Origin: CAIWHR01 sp963741355
GTDB lineage: Bacteria; Pseudomonadota; Gammaproteobacteria; Burkholderiales; Casimicrobiaceae
NCBI GenBank assembly: GCA_963741355.1
Contig: CAVUIG010000007.1
Span: 21,472 to 85,471 of the forward strand
Length of the DNA stretch: 64,000 nucleotides
Direction: 5' to 3'
Under the pieces are notes generated by a model. That model was not told where the DNA came from, did not search any database, and saw only the letters and a program-made list of their open reading frames with translations. Of the stretch, positions 37,874 through 46,501 are shown piece after piece; the first letter of the stretch is position 1, and each line of letters begins with the position of its first letter. A program made the translations under genes and the position numbers.

Positions 37874-39365
37874 TCAGCGCCGCTTGCCGCCCATCAGCGA
37901 GCCCAGCACGCCGCGGACAATTTCACGCCCGACGGTCGAGCCGACCGTTCGCGCCGCGCTCTTGGCCATCGCCTCGACCATGCTGTCCTTGCGCCCGCTT
38001 CCGCTCATGAGGCCTCCGAGCGAACCCTTGAGCGAGTCGAAGAAACCGCCGCCGGAGGGTGTCGCATTGCCGCCGCGCCGTGGACGTTTCCGCGCGGCCC
38101 TTGAGCTTTTCGTACGCCGATTCACGATCTACCGTCTTCTCGTAGACGCCCGCGACGGCCGACGCCGCGATGACGGCCTTGCGCTCGTCCGCCGTCACGG
38201 GACCGATCCTTGTCCCCGGCGCGAGGACGAAGGCGCGTTGCACGACGCTCGGCCGGCCCTTCTCGTCGAGGAATGAAATCAGGGCCTCGCCGACGCCGAG
38301 CTCGGTGATCGCCTTCTGCACGTCGAGATCGGGATTGGCACGCAACGTATCGGCCGCGGCCTTGACGGCCTTCTGGTCGCGCGGCGTGAACGCGCGCAGC
38401 GCGTGCTGCACGCGGTTGCCGAGCTGGCCCAGCACCGTTTCGGGAATGTCCAGCGGATTCTGCGTCACGAAATAGACGCCCACGCCTTTCGAGCGGATCA
38501 GCCGCACGACCTGCTCGATCCGGTTCAGCAGGTTCTTCGGAGCGTCGGTGAACAGGAGGTGCGCCTCGTCGAAGAAGAACACGAGCTTCGGCTTGTCGGG
38601 ATCGCCGACTTCCGGCAGCCGCTCATAGAGCTCGGCGAGCAGCCACAGCAGCATCGTCGAGTACAGCTTGGGCGCCGACATCAGCTTGTCGGCGGCAAGG
38701 ATGTTGACGACGCCCCTTGCGCCGGAACCGGTCTGGAGGAGGTCGTCGATGTTGAGCATCGGCTCGCCGATGAATTTTTCGGCGCCCTGTTGCTCGAGGG
38801 CGAGCAGTCCGCGCTGAATCGCGCCGATCGAAGCGGCGGAAACGTTGCCGTAGTTCGTCTGGAACTGCTGCGCATTGTCGCCGACGTATTGCAGCGCCGC
38901 GCGCAGATCCTTGAGGTCGAGCAGCAGCAGACCATTGTCGTCGGCGACCTTGAACACGAGCGTCAGCACGCCCTCCTGCGTCTCGTTGAGGTCGAGGACG
39001 CGCGCGAGCAGCAGCGGGCCCATATCGGAGACGGTCGCCCGCACCGGGTGACCCTGCTCGCCGAAGACGTCCCAGAACACGACGGGGCACGCGGCGAATG
39101 CCGGGGTGTCGGCGCCGATCTGCTTCAGGCGCTCCTCGAGCTTCGGCGACGCAACACCCGCCTGCGACATGCCGGCGAGGTCTCCCTTGACGTCCGCCAG
39201 GAAGACCGGGACGCCGATCTCGGAGAACCGCTCGGTCATGACCTGCAGCGTCACGGTCTTTCCCGTCCCCGTCGCGCCGGTGATGAGCCCGTGCCGGTTG
39301 GCGAGCGCGGGCAGGAGGTCGAGCTCGCCGCTCGCGTTCCGGGCGATGGGGAGGGGGTGCGTCAT
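37874..39365 (-). CDS. HerA-like ATPase, DUF853 family (one frame break)
   Basis: About 497 codons. It begins with PLPIARNASGELDLLPALANRHGL, then Walker A GATGTGKTVTL and Walker B KLVFFFDEAHLLF. The stretch RIEQVVRLIRSKGVGVYFVTQNPLDIPETVLGQLGNRVQHALRAFTP, read in parts, is typical of DUF853/YjgR-type bacterial ATPases related to the helicase HerA. An indel near 38095 moves the end into another frame, giving a glycine-rich tail (GGGFFDSLKGSLGGLMSG) and ending LGSLMGGKRR at 37874. The biological role of this family is not established. It is divergent from the rimP operon. Confidence 0.9.
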
Positions 39366-39572
39366 GGCGAAAGCTCCGGGCGTGGTCCTTGGAGGATATT
39401 ACCGTGCCGCCGCGCCACGGGCGGGGCCGGGGACGCTCGCCACCGCCGTGCCCGGCCGCGGATTTTCCGCGCGCCGGGGCGGTGGAATTCGGGTGGACGG
39501 GCGGGTCGCGCGAGCATCCCGGCCGGGCCCTTTCGGAGGGGTCGGCACCTTCAAATCGGCCGGGATTTATGC

Positions 39573-39627
39573 TAGAATGTTCAGTGGATTGGAGAAGAAA
39601 TGGGCTGGGCACAGCCCATTTTTTTTT
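39573..39627 (+). promoter_or_regulatory. rimP operon promoter and leader attenuator
   Basis: An extended -10 (TGCTAGAAT, -10 at 39573-39578) is followed only about 20 bp later by a perfect intrinsic terminator: AATGGGCTG (39599-39607), loop GGCA, CAGCCCATT (39612-39620) and nine T residues to 39627. The rimP start lies 19 bp further on. A terminator between promoter and first gene means expression of the whole rimP-nusA-infB operon requires read-through. In Escherichia coli this operon is controlled by NusA through leader termination, so attenuation is a reasonable reading. Confidence 0.7.
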
Positions 39628-39646
39628 GCCGAACCACTTTCGTCAG

Positions 39647-40099
39647 ATGATGAACCTTGCCGAACTGCTGGAACGCACGCTCCCCCCGATGGGGTACGAG
39701 CTCGTCGACTGGGAAATGAGCCCAGGGGGACGGCTTGTCCGGATCTTCATCGACAAGCCCGCCGGCGCGGGGACGAAACTGAGCGTCGAGGATTGCGCGC
39801 GGGTCAGCAACCAGCTGACGCGGCTCTTCGCGGTCGAGAACATCGATTTCGACCGCCTCGAGGTTTCGTCGCCCGGGCTCGACCGGCCGCTCAAGAAGGC
39901 CGCGGATTTCGCGCGGTTCGAAGGCGCCGAGGCCGAGCTCAAGCTTGCGACGCCGATCGACAATGCGAAGAAGCTGAAGGGCGTCCTGCGCGGCTGCGCC
40001 GACGGCGCGGTCAGCGTGGAAACCGCCAAAGGTTTGATCACGGTGCCGCTCGCGGAGATCCACCGCGCACGGCTGGTGCCGAAGATCCAGTGGAGATGA
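39647..40099 (+). CDS. rimP: Ribosome maturation factor RimP
   Basis: About 150 residues. It opens NLAELLERTLPPMGYELVDWEM, followed by LVRIFIDKPAGAG, LSVEDCARVSNQLTRLFAVEN, LEVSSPGLDRPLKKAADF and a C-terminal SH3-like part ending LVPKIQW. The motif VSSPGLDRPL is diagnostic. RimP acts in 30S subunit assembly. The start is the ATG at 39647 or 39650; neither has a good ribosome site. nusA starts four bases after its stop. Confidence 0.95.
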   Translation: MMNLAELLERTLPPMGYELVDWEMSPGGRLVRIFIDKPAGAGTKLSVEDCARVSNQLTRLFAVENIDFDRLEVSSPGLDRPLKKAADFARFEGAEAELKLATPIDNAKKLKGVLRGCADGAVSVETAKGLITVPLAEIHRARLVPKIQWR

Positions 40100-40103
40100 T
40101 CGA

Positions 40104-41641
40104 ATGAACAAGGACCTGCTGCTCCTGGTCGATGCGCTCGCGCGCGAGAAGAACGTGCCGAAGGACATCGTGTTCACGGCGCTCGAGTCGGCGCTCGCGT
40201 CGGCGACGAAGAAGCGCTTCCGACGCAGGAAATCGATGCGCGCGTATCGATTGACCGCGAGACCGGCGACTACGAGTCGTTCCGGCGCTGGACGGTCGTG
40301 CCTGACGAGGAGCACGAGGAGCCGGCGTACCAGCTCGCGATCACCGACGCCGCCGAGCGCGACCCCGACCTCAAGCTCGGCGACGTGATCGAGGAGCCGC
40401 TCGAGCCGATCGAGTTCGGCCGCATCGGCGCGCAGGCGGCGAAGCAGGTGATCCTGCAGAAGATCCGCGACGCCGAGCGCGAGCAGATCCTCAACGACTT
40501 CCTCGAGCGCGAAGACAACCTGCTCACCGGCACCGTCAAGCGCATCGAGCGCGGCAACGCGATCGTCGAGTCGGGCCGCATCGAGGGCGTGATTCCGCGC
40601 GACCAGCTGATCCCCAAGGAGATGCTGCGCGTCGGCGACCGCATCCGCGCGTACGTGACCAAGGTCGATCGCACGGCGAAGGGCCCCCAGCTCATCCTGT
40701 CGCGGATCGCGCCCGAGTTCCTGATGCGCCTGTTCGAGCTCGAGGTGCCCGAGATCGAGGAGGGGCTGATCGAGATCAAGGCGGCGGCGCGCGACCCGGG
40801 AATCCGCGCGAAGATCGCCGTGAAGTCGAACGACCCGCGGCTCGATCCGCAGGGCACGTGCATCGGCATGCGCGGATCGCGCGTCACCGCGGTGACCAAC
40901 GAGCTCGCCGGCGAGCGCGTCGACATCATTCTCTTTTCCGAGGACCCGGCGAAGTTCGTCATCAATGCGCTGGCGCCCGCGGAAATCTCGTCGATCGTGG
41001 TCGACGAGGAGAAGCACAGCATGGACGTCGTCGTCGACGAGGAGAACCTCGCGATCGCGATCGGACGGCTGGGGCAGAACGTCCGCCTCGCCTCCGAGCT
41101 CACCGGGTGGGAGTTGAACCTGATGAGCGTCGAGGAATCGCAGCAGAAGCACGAGGCCGAAGGCACGCGGCTGCGCGAGCTCTTCATGGCGAAGCTCGAC
41201 GTCGACGAGGAAGTCGCCGACATCCTGATCGGCGAGGGCTTCACCTCGCTCGAGGAAGTCGCCTACGTCCCGATCAACGAGATGCTGGAAATCGAGTCGT
41301 TCGACGAGGACACCGTCAACGAGCTGCGCAGCCGCGCGCGCAACGCGCTCCTCACCGAGGCGATCGTGCGCGAGGAGTCGGTGGAGAACGTCGAGGAAGC
41401 CTTGCTGAGCCTCGAGGGCATGGACACGGAAGTCGCGTCGAAGCTCGCGGCGAACGGCATCACGACGCGCGACGCGCTGGCCGATCTCGCGGGCGACGAG
41501 CTGGTCGAGCTGACGGGGATGCCTGCCGAGCGGGCGCAGGAACTCATCATGAAGGCGCGCGCGCATTGGTTCGACGAAGCCCCGGCCGAAGCGCCGGCCG
41601 ACGCCAAGGCGCTCGCACCGGCCGCGGGATCGCACCACTGA
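40104..41641 (+). CDS. nusA: Transcription termination/antitermination factor NusA (one frame break)
   Basis: About 512 codons. The N-terminal domain MNKDLLLLVDALAREKNVPKD is followed by a lost base near 40222 (a C run), after which the frame reads PTQEIDARVSIDRETGDYES. The S1 domain (LTGTVKRIERGNAIVESG), KH1/KH2 (GIRAKIAVKSNDPRLDPQGTCIGMRGSRV; IAIGRLGQNVRLASELTGW) and two C-terminal acidic repeats (VDEEVADILIGEGFTSLEEV; MDTEVASKLAANGITTRDAL) follow in order. The repeats bind RNA polymerase alpha and autoinhibit RNA binding, as in proteobacteria. The break is almost certainly a sequencing error, since nusA is normally essential. Confidence 0.96.
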
Positions 41642-41681
41642 CGCAAAAAGCGAGCGGCCCCTGGGGACGCGGGAGACGCGC

Positions 41682-44441
41682 ATGGCACATACAACCATCG
41701 AACAATTCGCATCCGAGCTGAAGATGCCCGCGGTCGCGCTGCTGGAGCAGCTCGGCAAGGCCGGCGTCGCCGGCAAGAAGGAAGGCGACAAGCTCTCCGA
41801 GATCGACAAGACAAAGCTGCTCGAGTACCTGCAGAAGCAGCACGGCGCCGCAGGCGAGCCGAAAAAGAAGATCACGCTGACGCGCAAGCAGACGACGGAG
41901 ATCAAGGCCGCCGGCTCGACCGGCAAGGCGCGCACGATCCAGGTCGAGGTGCGCAAGAAGCGCGTGTTCATGAAGCGCGACGAATCCGAGGCGGTCGCCG
42001 CCCCGGTCGAGGAAGCACCGGCGGCTCCGGCAGCCCCGCTGATCACCGACGCGGAGCTCGCCTCGCGCGCCGCCGAGGAAAAGAAGGCGCAGGAACTCAT
42101 CGCGCGCCAGCAGCAGGAAATCCAGCAGAAGCAGCAGCAGGAGAAGAAGCGCAAGACAAAGAAGGAAAAGGAAGCGGAGGAGGCCGCCGCCAAGGCAGCG
42201 GCGGAAGCGGCCGCCGCAGAAGCAGCGAAAGCGGCCGAGGCGGCAAAGGCGGCGCAAGCCGGCGTCCCCGCCCCTGCGGCGAAGGCCGCCGCCGAGGGAA
42301 CGCTGCATCGACCCGCGGCGAAGCCCGGCGAGAAGCCGCGCGCGGTCAAGAAGAGCGGCACCGCATTCCAGGAAGAAGCGGCGCGCCGCCGTGCGCTCAA
42401 GCTGCGCGGCGACGTCACCGGCGGCACCGCGACGGGCGGATGGCGGCAACCCAAGACGACGCGCGGCCGGCATGACGAGGAGGGCGGCGAGGGCGCGACG
42501 ATGGCGCAGCAGGCGGGCCCGATCGTCCGCGACGTCACCGTGCCGGAGACGATCTCGGTGGCCGATCTCGCGCACAAGATGTCGGTGAAGGCCGCCGAGG
42601 TCATCAAGGTGCTGATGAAGATGGGCTCGATGGTCACGATCAATCAGGTGCTCGACCAGGAAACCGCGATGATCGTGGTCGAGGAAATGGGCCACAAGGC
42701 GAAGCCCGCCAAGCTGGACGAGCCCGACGCGATGCTGGCGGACGCCGAGGCCGCGAACGTCGTGGCCGAGCCGCGCGCGCCGGTGGTGACGGTGATGGGC
42801 CACGTCGATCACGGCAAGACGTCGCTGCTCGACACGATCCGCCGCGCCCGGGTGGCGAGCGGCGAGGCCGGCGGGATCACGCAGCACATCGGCGCGTACC
42901 ACGTGCAGACGAGCAAGGGAGTGATCACGTTCCTCGACACGCCGGGTCACGAGGCGTTCACCGCGATGCGCGCGCGCGGCGCGAAGGTCACCGACCTCGT
43001 CGTGCTGGTGGTCGCGGCCGACGACGGCGTGATGCCGCAGACGAAGGAGGCGATCGCGCACGCGAAGGCGGGCAACGTCCCGCTGGTCGTCGCGATCAAC
43101 AAGATCGACAAGCCCGAGGCGAACGCGGAGCGGGTCAAGCAGGAGCTGGTCGCCGAAAGCGTCATTCCCGAGGAATATGGCGGCGAGACGCAGTTCATCC
43201 CCGTATCGGCGAAGACCGGCGAGGGCATCGACCGGCTGCTGGACGCGATCCTGCTGCAGGCCGAGGTGCTGGAGCTGAAGGCGCCGAAGGATGCGCCGGC
43301 GAAAGGCATCGTGATCGAGTCGCGCCTCGACAAGGGCAAGGGCCCCGTCGCGACGGTGCTCGTGCAGTCCGGAACGTTGAAGCGCGGAGACATCATCCTC
43401 GCCGGCGCGGTGTTCGGCCGCGTGCGCGCGATGACCGACGAGAACGGCAAGGCGGTCACGGCCGCCGGCCCGGCGATTCCGGTGGAGATCCAGGGCCTGT
43501 CCGACGTGCCGCTCGCCGGCGAAGAGGTGATGGTGCTGGGCGACGAGCGCAAGGCGCGCGAGATCGCGCTGTTCCGCCAGGGAAAGTTCCGCGACGTGAA
43601 GCTCGCGAAGCAGCAGGCCGCGAAGCTCGAGAACATGTTCGATCAGATGGCCGAGGACGAGAAGAAGTCGCTCGCGCTCATCGTCAAGGCCGACGTGCAG
43701 GGCAGCTACGAAGCGCTCGCCCAGGCACTGACCAAGCTCTCGGGCGACGAGGTCAAGGTCAACATCGTCCACGCGGGTGTCGGCGGAATCACCGAATCCG
43801 ACATCAACCTCGCGCTCGCGTCGAAGGCCGTGGTGATCGGGTTCAACGTGCGCGCCGACGTCGCCGCGCGCAAGCTCGCCGAGCACAGCGGCATCGACAT
43901 CCGCTACTACAACATCATTTACGAAGCGGTCGACGAAGTGAAGGCTGCGCTGTCGGGCATGCTCGCGCCCGAGCGCAAGGAGAGCCAGATCGGCCTGGTC
44001 GAGGTGCGCGAGGTCTACAAGATCTCCAAGGTCGGCACCGTGGCCGGCTGCTACGTCCAGGACGGGGTCGTGAAGCGCGGCGCGAAGGTGCGCGTGCTGC
44101 GCGACAACGTCGTGATGCACGACGGCGAGCTCGATTCGCTGAAGCGCTTCAAGGACGATGTGCGCGAGGTCAAGTCCGGCTTCGAATGCGGCCTGTCGGT
44201 GCGAGGGTACAACGACATCAACAAGGGCGATCTCCTCGAGGTATACGAAATCGTCGAGGTATCCCGGACTTTGTGGAGTGGCGCCGGCCGCAGCGCTGCT
44301 GCGCGTCCCGCCTTCTTCGTTGCGCGCTCGACCGATGCTCGCTGTACCCGTTCGTACTGTCTCGCATCGGTCTCGCGCGCTGCCTCGGATACGGGGCTGC
44401 TCGCGACGCGTTTCGGTCTCGGCGGTGACGCGGCGAGGTGA
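41682..44441 (+). CDS. infB: Translation initiation factor IF-2
   Basis: 919 residues as written. N-terminal IF2N domain (TTIEQFASELKMPAVALLEQLGKAG), a lysine/alanine-rich linker (about 42040-42300), a second IF2N (ISVADLAHKMSVKAAEVIKVLMKMG), then the GTPase: G1 GHVDHGKT (42799-42822), G3 DTPGH, G4 NKID. The C-terminal domains end YNDINKGDLLEVYEIVEVSRTL at about 44270. IF-2 normally stops here. In this sequence the frame continues 57 more residues of low-complexity arginine/alanine-rich text to 44441, so the native stop is missing or hidden by an indel near 44272. The true 3' end is therefore uncertain. Confidence 0.95.
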   Translation: MAHTTIEQFASELKMPAVALLEQLGKAGVAGKKEGDKLSEIDKTKLLEYLQKQHGAAGEPKKKITLTRKQTTEIKAAGSTGKARTIQVEVRKKRVFMKRDESEAVAAPVEEAPAAPAAPLITDAELASRAAEEKKAQELIARQQQEIQQKQQQEKKRKTKKEKEAEEAAAKAAAEAAAAEAAKAAEAAKAAQAGVPAPAAKAAAEGTLHRPAAKPGEKPRAVKKSGTAFQEEAARRRALKLRGDVTGGTATGGWRQPKTTRGRHDEEGGEGATMAQQAGPIVRDVTVPETISVADLAHKMSVKAAEVIKVLMKMGSMVTINQVLDQETAMIVVEEMGHKAKPAKLDEPDAMLADAEAANVVAEPRAPVVTVMGHVDHGKTSLLDTIRRARVASGEAGGITQHIGAYHVQTSKGVITFLDTPGHEAFTAMRARGAKVTDLVVLVVAADDGVMPQTKEAIAHAKAGNVPLVVAINKIDKPEANAERVKQELVAESVIPEEYGGETQFIPVSAKTGEGIDRLLDAILLQAEVLELKAPKDAPAKGIVIESRLDKGKGPVATVLVQSGTLKRGDIILAGAVFGRVRAMTDENGKAVTAAGPAIPVEIQGLSDVPLAGEEVMVLGDERKAREIALFRQGKFRDVKLAKQQAAKLENMFDQMAEDEKKSLALIVKADVQGSYEALAQALTKLSGDEVKVNIVHAGVGGITESDINLALASKAVVIGFNVRADVAARKLAEHSGIDIRYYNIIYEAVDEVKAALSGMLAPERKESQIGLVEVREVYKISKVGTVAGCYVQDGVVKRGAKVRVLRDNVVMHDGELDSLKRFKDDVREVKSGFECGLSVRGYNDINKGDLLEVYEIVEVSRTLWSGAGRSAAARPAFFVARSTDARCTRSYCLASVSRAASDTGLLATRFGLGGDAAR

Positions 44442-44543
44442 CGCGGCGATGCTGCAGAAGCTGTTCGCCGCGCACCGCGAACGATCCTTGCAGCATGCGT
44501 CTGACGCCGCTGGACGATCGGGAAGAGTTTGGAGTTGTCACTC

Positions 44544-44912
44544 ATGAAAAAGACGAGTCAGCGAGCAAGGCGGGTGGGCGACGAGATCCAGCGCGAGCTC
44601 GCCGAAATCCTGCGCGACGAGGTCAAGGACCCGCGCGTCGGGCGCGTGACGATCACGTCGGTCGAGGTGACGTCGGACCTGTCGCATGCGAAGGTGTTCG
44701 TCACCCACCTCGCGGGGCGCGAGCATGCGGCGGAGGCCGTCACCGCGCTGCAGCACACGGCCGGATTCCTGCGTTCCGCGCTCTCGCACCGGCTCTCGCT
44801 CTATTCGGTGCCGCAGCTCCACTTCGCCTATGACGACTCGATCGAAGCGGGAATGCGGATGTCGCAGCTGATCGACGAGGCCGTCTCGGCCGATCGCAAG
44901 CAGTCATCGTAA
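44544..44912 (+). CDS. rbfA: Ribosome-binding factor A
   Basis: 122 residues. SQRARRVGDEIQRELAEILRDEVKDPRVG, read in parts, opens the protein; SVEVTSDLSHAKVFVT and LRSALSHRLSLYSVPQLHF follow, then DDSIEAGMRMSQLIDEA. A single KH-like domain that binds the 30S subunit during cold-sensitive 16S maturation. The ATG at 44544 has GGAG nine bases upstream. It stands in the usual place between infB and truB. Confidence 0.96.
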   Translation: MKKTSQRARRVGDEIQRELAEILRDEVKDPRVGRVTITSVEVTSDLSHAKVFVTHLAGREHAAEAVTALQHTAGFLRSALSHRLSLYSVPQLHFAYDDSIEAGMRMSQLIDEAVSADRKQSS

Positions 44913-44928
44913 CGAGCTGCTTCTTCGC

Positions 44929-45922
44929 ATGCGCGGGGAACGCTTCTTCGCACTGGCCTCCAGCGTGTCCGCCCGCCTCTTGAATCCTTCGCCGCACACG
45001 ATTGCCGTGGTGCGCCCCGCACGGACGCCGCGCCGCCGTGTCGACGGCGTGCTCGTGCTCGACAAGCCATCGGGCCTGTCGTCCAACGCCGCATTGCAGC
45101 GCGCGCGCCGCGCGTTTGCGGCCGAGAAGGCGGGACATACCGGGACGCTCGACCCGATGGCCTCGGGGCTGCTGCCGGTCTGCTTCGGCGACGCGACCAA
45201 GTTCGCGCAGGCGTTGCTGGACTCGGACAAGGAATACGTCGCGACCGTGCGGTTCGGCATCGCGACGACGACCGGCGACGCGGAGGGCACGGAAACCGAG
45301 CGCGGGCGCGACGATTTCACGCGCGGCGAGCTCGAGCGGGCACTGCCCGCGTTCGCCGGTACGATCGCGCAGGTCCCGCCGCGCCACGCTGCGCTCAAGT
45401 ATCGACGGCCGCAATTACTACGAATACGCGCGCGAAGGCATCGAGATTCCGCGCGCGTCGCGCAGCGTCGACGTCCACGCGATCGAGCTCCTCGACTGGG
45501 CACCGCCGGACGCGGTGCTGCGCGTCGCCTGCAGCAAGGGCACCTATGTCCGCGTGCTGGCCGAGGACATCGGCCGCGCACTCGGCAGCTGCGCGCATCT
45601 TGTCGCGTTACGACGCGTCGCCACCGGGCCGTTCGCGCTGGCGGCGGCCGTGACGCTCGATGCGCTGGAAACGATGACGCCCGAGGCGCGCGATGCGCGT
45701 CTTCTGCCCCCTGATTCGCTGGTCGCGGCAATGCCGAGGCAGGATGTTTCCGACGACGTGGCGCGCTCGCTTCGGCAGGGACGGCGCGCGGAGGCTGCCG
45801 ATCCGGACGCGCACGGGAGGTTTCGCTGCTACGGACCGAATTCCGAGTTCCTGGGGATTGTCGAATGCTCTGCGGGCGCGCTGCGGGCCGTGCGGCTGCT
45901 GCGAACCGATGCCGCCGCCTGA
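44929..45922 (+). CDS. truB: tRNA pseudouridine-55 synthase TruB (one frame break)
   Basis: About 330 codons. Core motifs: VDGVLVLDKPSGLSSNAALQ, AGHTGTLDPMASGLLPVCFG with the catalytic aspartate, DKEYVATVRFG, VPPRHAALK, then after an inserted base near 45400, IDGRNYYEYAREGIEIPR and VACSKGTYVRVLAEDIG. The C-terminal domain ends at 45922. The enzyme isomerises U55 in the T loop of tRNAs. The start is unsure: the ATG at 44929 gives a long N-terminus, while a GTG near 45009 would begin just before the conserved RVDGVL. Neither has a clear ribosome site. Confidence 0.93.
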
Positions 45923-45945
45923 TCCGGCGTAGTCGATGGTTTAGC

Positions 45946-45975
45946 GCTTGAATCCTAAGCGTTTTTCAGGCTATA
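45946..45975 (+). promoter_or_regulatory. rpsO promoter
   Basis: TTGAAT (45946-45951) and a perfect TATAAT (45970-45975) with an 18-bp spacer, 76 bp before rpsO. It gives rpsO-pnp transcription independent of the rimP promoter, as in other proteobacteria. Confidence 0.75.
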
Positions 45976-46050
45976 ATTAACGTCTTTGCCAAGCGCAACG
46001 ACAGCAACCCAACTCAGCCAGATTATTGAAGCGAACGAGGACGACGGCAA

Positions 46051-46320
46051 ATGTCAGTAAACGTGCAGGAAAAGGCGAAAGTCATCGCCACGTATCAGCG
46101 GGCGACCGGCGACACCGGATCCCCGGAAGTGCAGATCGCGCTGCTCACCGCGCGCATCAACGGCCTCAACGATCACTTCAAGGCCAACGTCAAGGATCAC
46201 CACTCGCGGCGCGGCCTGCTGCGGATGGTATCGCGCCGCCGCAAGCTGCTCGACTATCTCAAGTCGCGCAATGCGGACAGCTACCGCACTCTCATCGACA
46301 AGCTCGGCCTGCGCAAGTAG
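46051..46320 (+). CDS. rpsO: 30S ribosomal protein S15
   Basis: 89 residues, the exact usual length. Hallmarks: KAKVIATYQRATGDTGSPEVQIALLT, HFKANVKDHHSRRGLLRMVS and RRRKLLDYLKSRNADSYRTL. It binds the 16S central domain early in assembly. It is followed by pnp after an RNA hairpin, the conserved rpsO-pnp pair. Confidence 0.98.
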   Translation: MSVNVQEKAKVIATYQRATGDTGSPEVQIALLTARINGLNDHFKANVKDHHSRRGLLRMVSRRRKLLDYLKSRNADSYRTLIDKLGLRK

Positions 46321-46448
46321 GCGCGGCGAGAGCAGCCGAACTGAAATGCATGGGCGTATTCAACGGCGCGTCGGCAAGCATTCGCTGCGCCGCCAGTTCG
46401 CCAACGGGGATCCCCGGCGTTCGCCGCCGATCCGATGATTTCACCGCC

Positions 46449-46477
46449 AATGGCCGCGCCGATCGAGCGCGGCCATT
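46449..46477 (+). terminator. Hairpin between rpsO and pnp
   Basis: AATGGCCGCGC (46449-46459) pairs with GCGCGGCCATT (46467-46477), 11 bp, seven-base loop, with no real T run after it. It ends 24 bp before the pnp start. In Escherichia coli a hairpin here is the RNase III site through which PNPase limits its own mRNA, and partial termination is also possible. Confidence 0.6.
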
Positions 46478-46501
46478 TGCATTCAACGCATTGAGGACAC
46501 C

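Noticed and set aside
37467..38276. Plus-strand frame across the intergenic region into the HerA-like gene
   Set aside because: Arginine-rich, antisense to a conserved ATPase, and no ribosome site or motif.
39581..42643. Antisense open frame of 1020 codons across rimP, nusA and infB
   Set aside because: Composition is a shadow of the conserved plus-strand genes and stays open only because of GC-rich codon bias.
41547..44120. Antisense open frame of 857 codons over infB
   Set aside because: Histidine/arginine/leucine-rich reading of the infB complement with no family signature.
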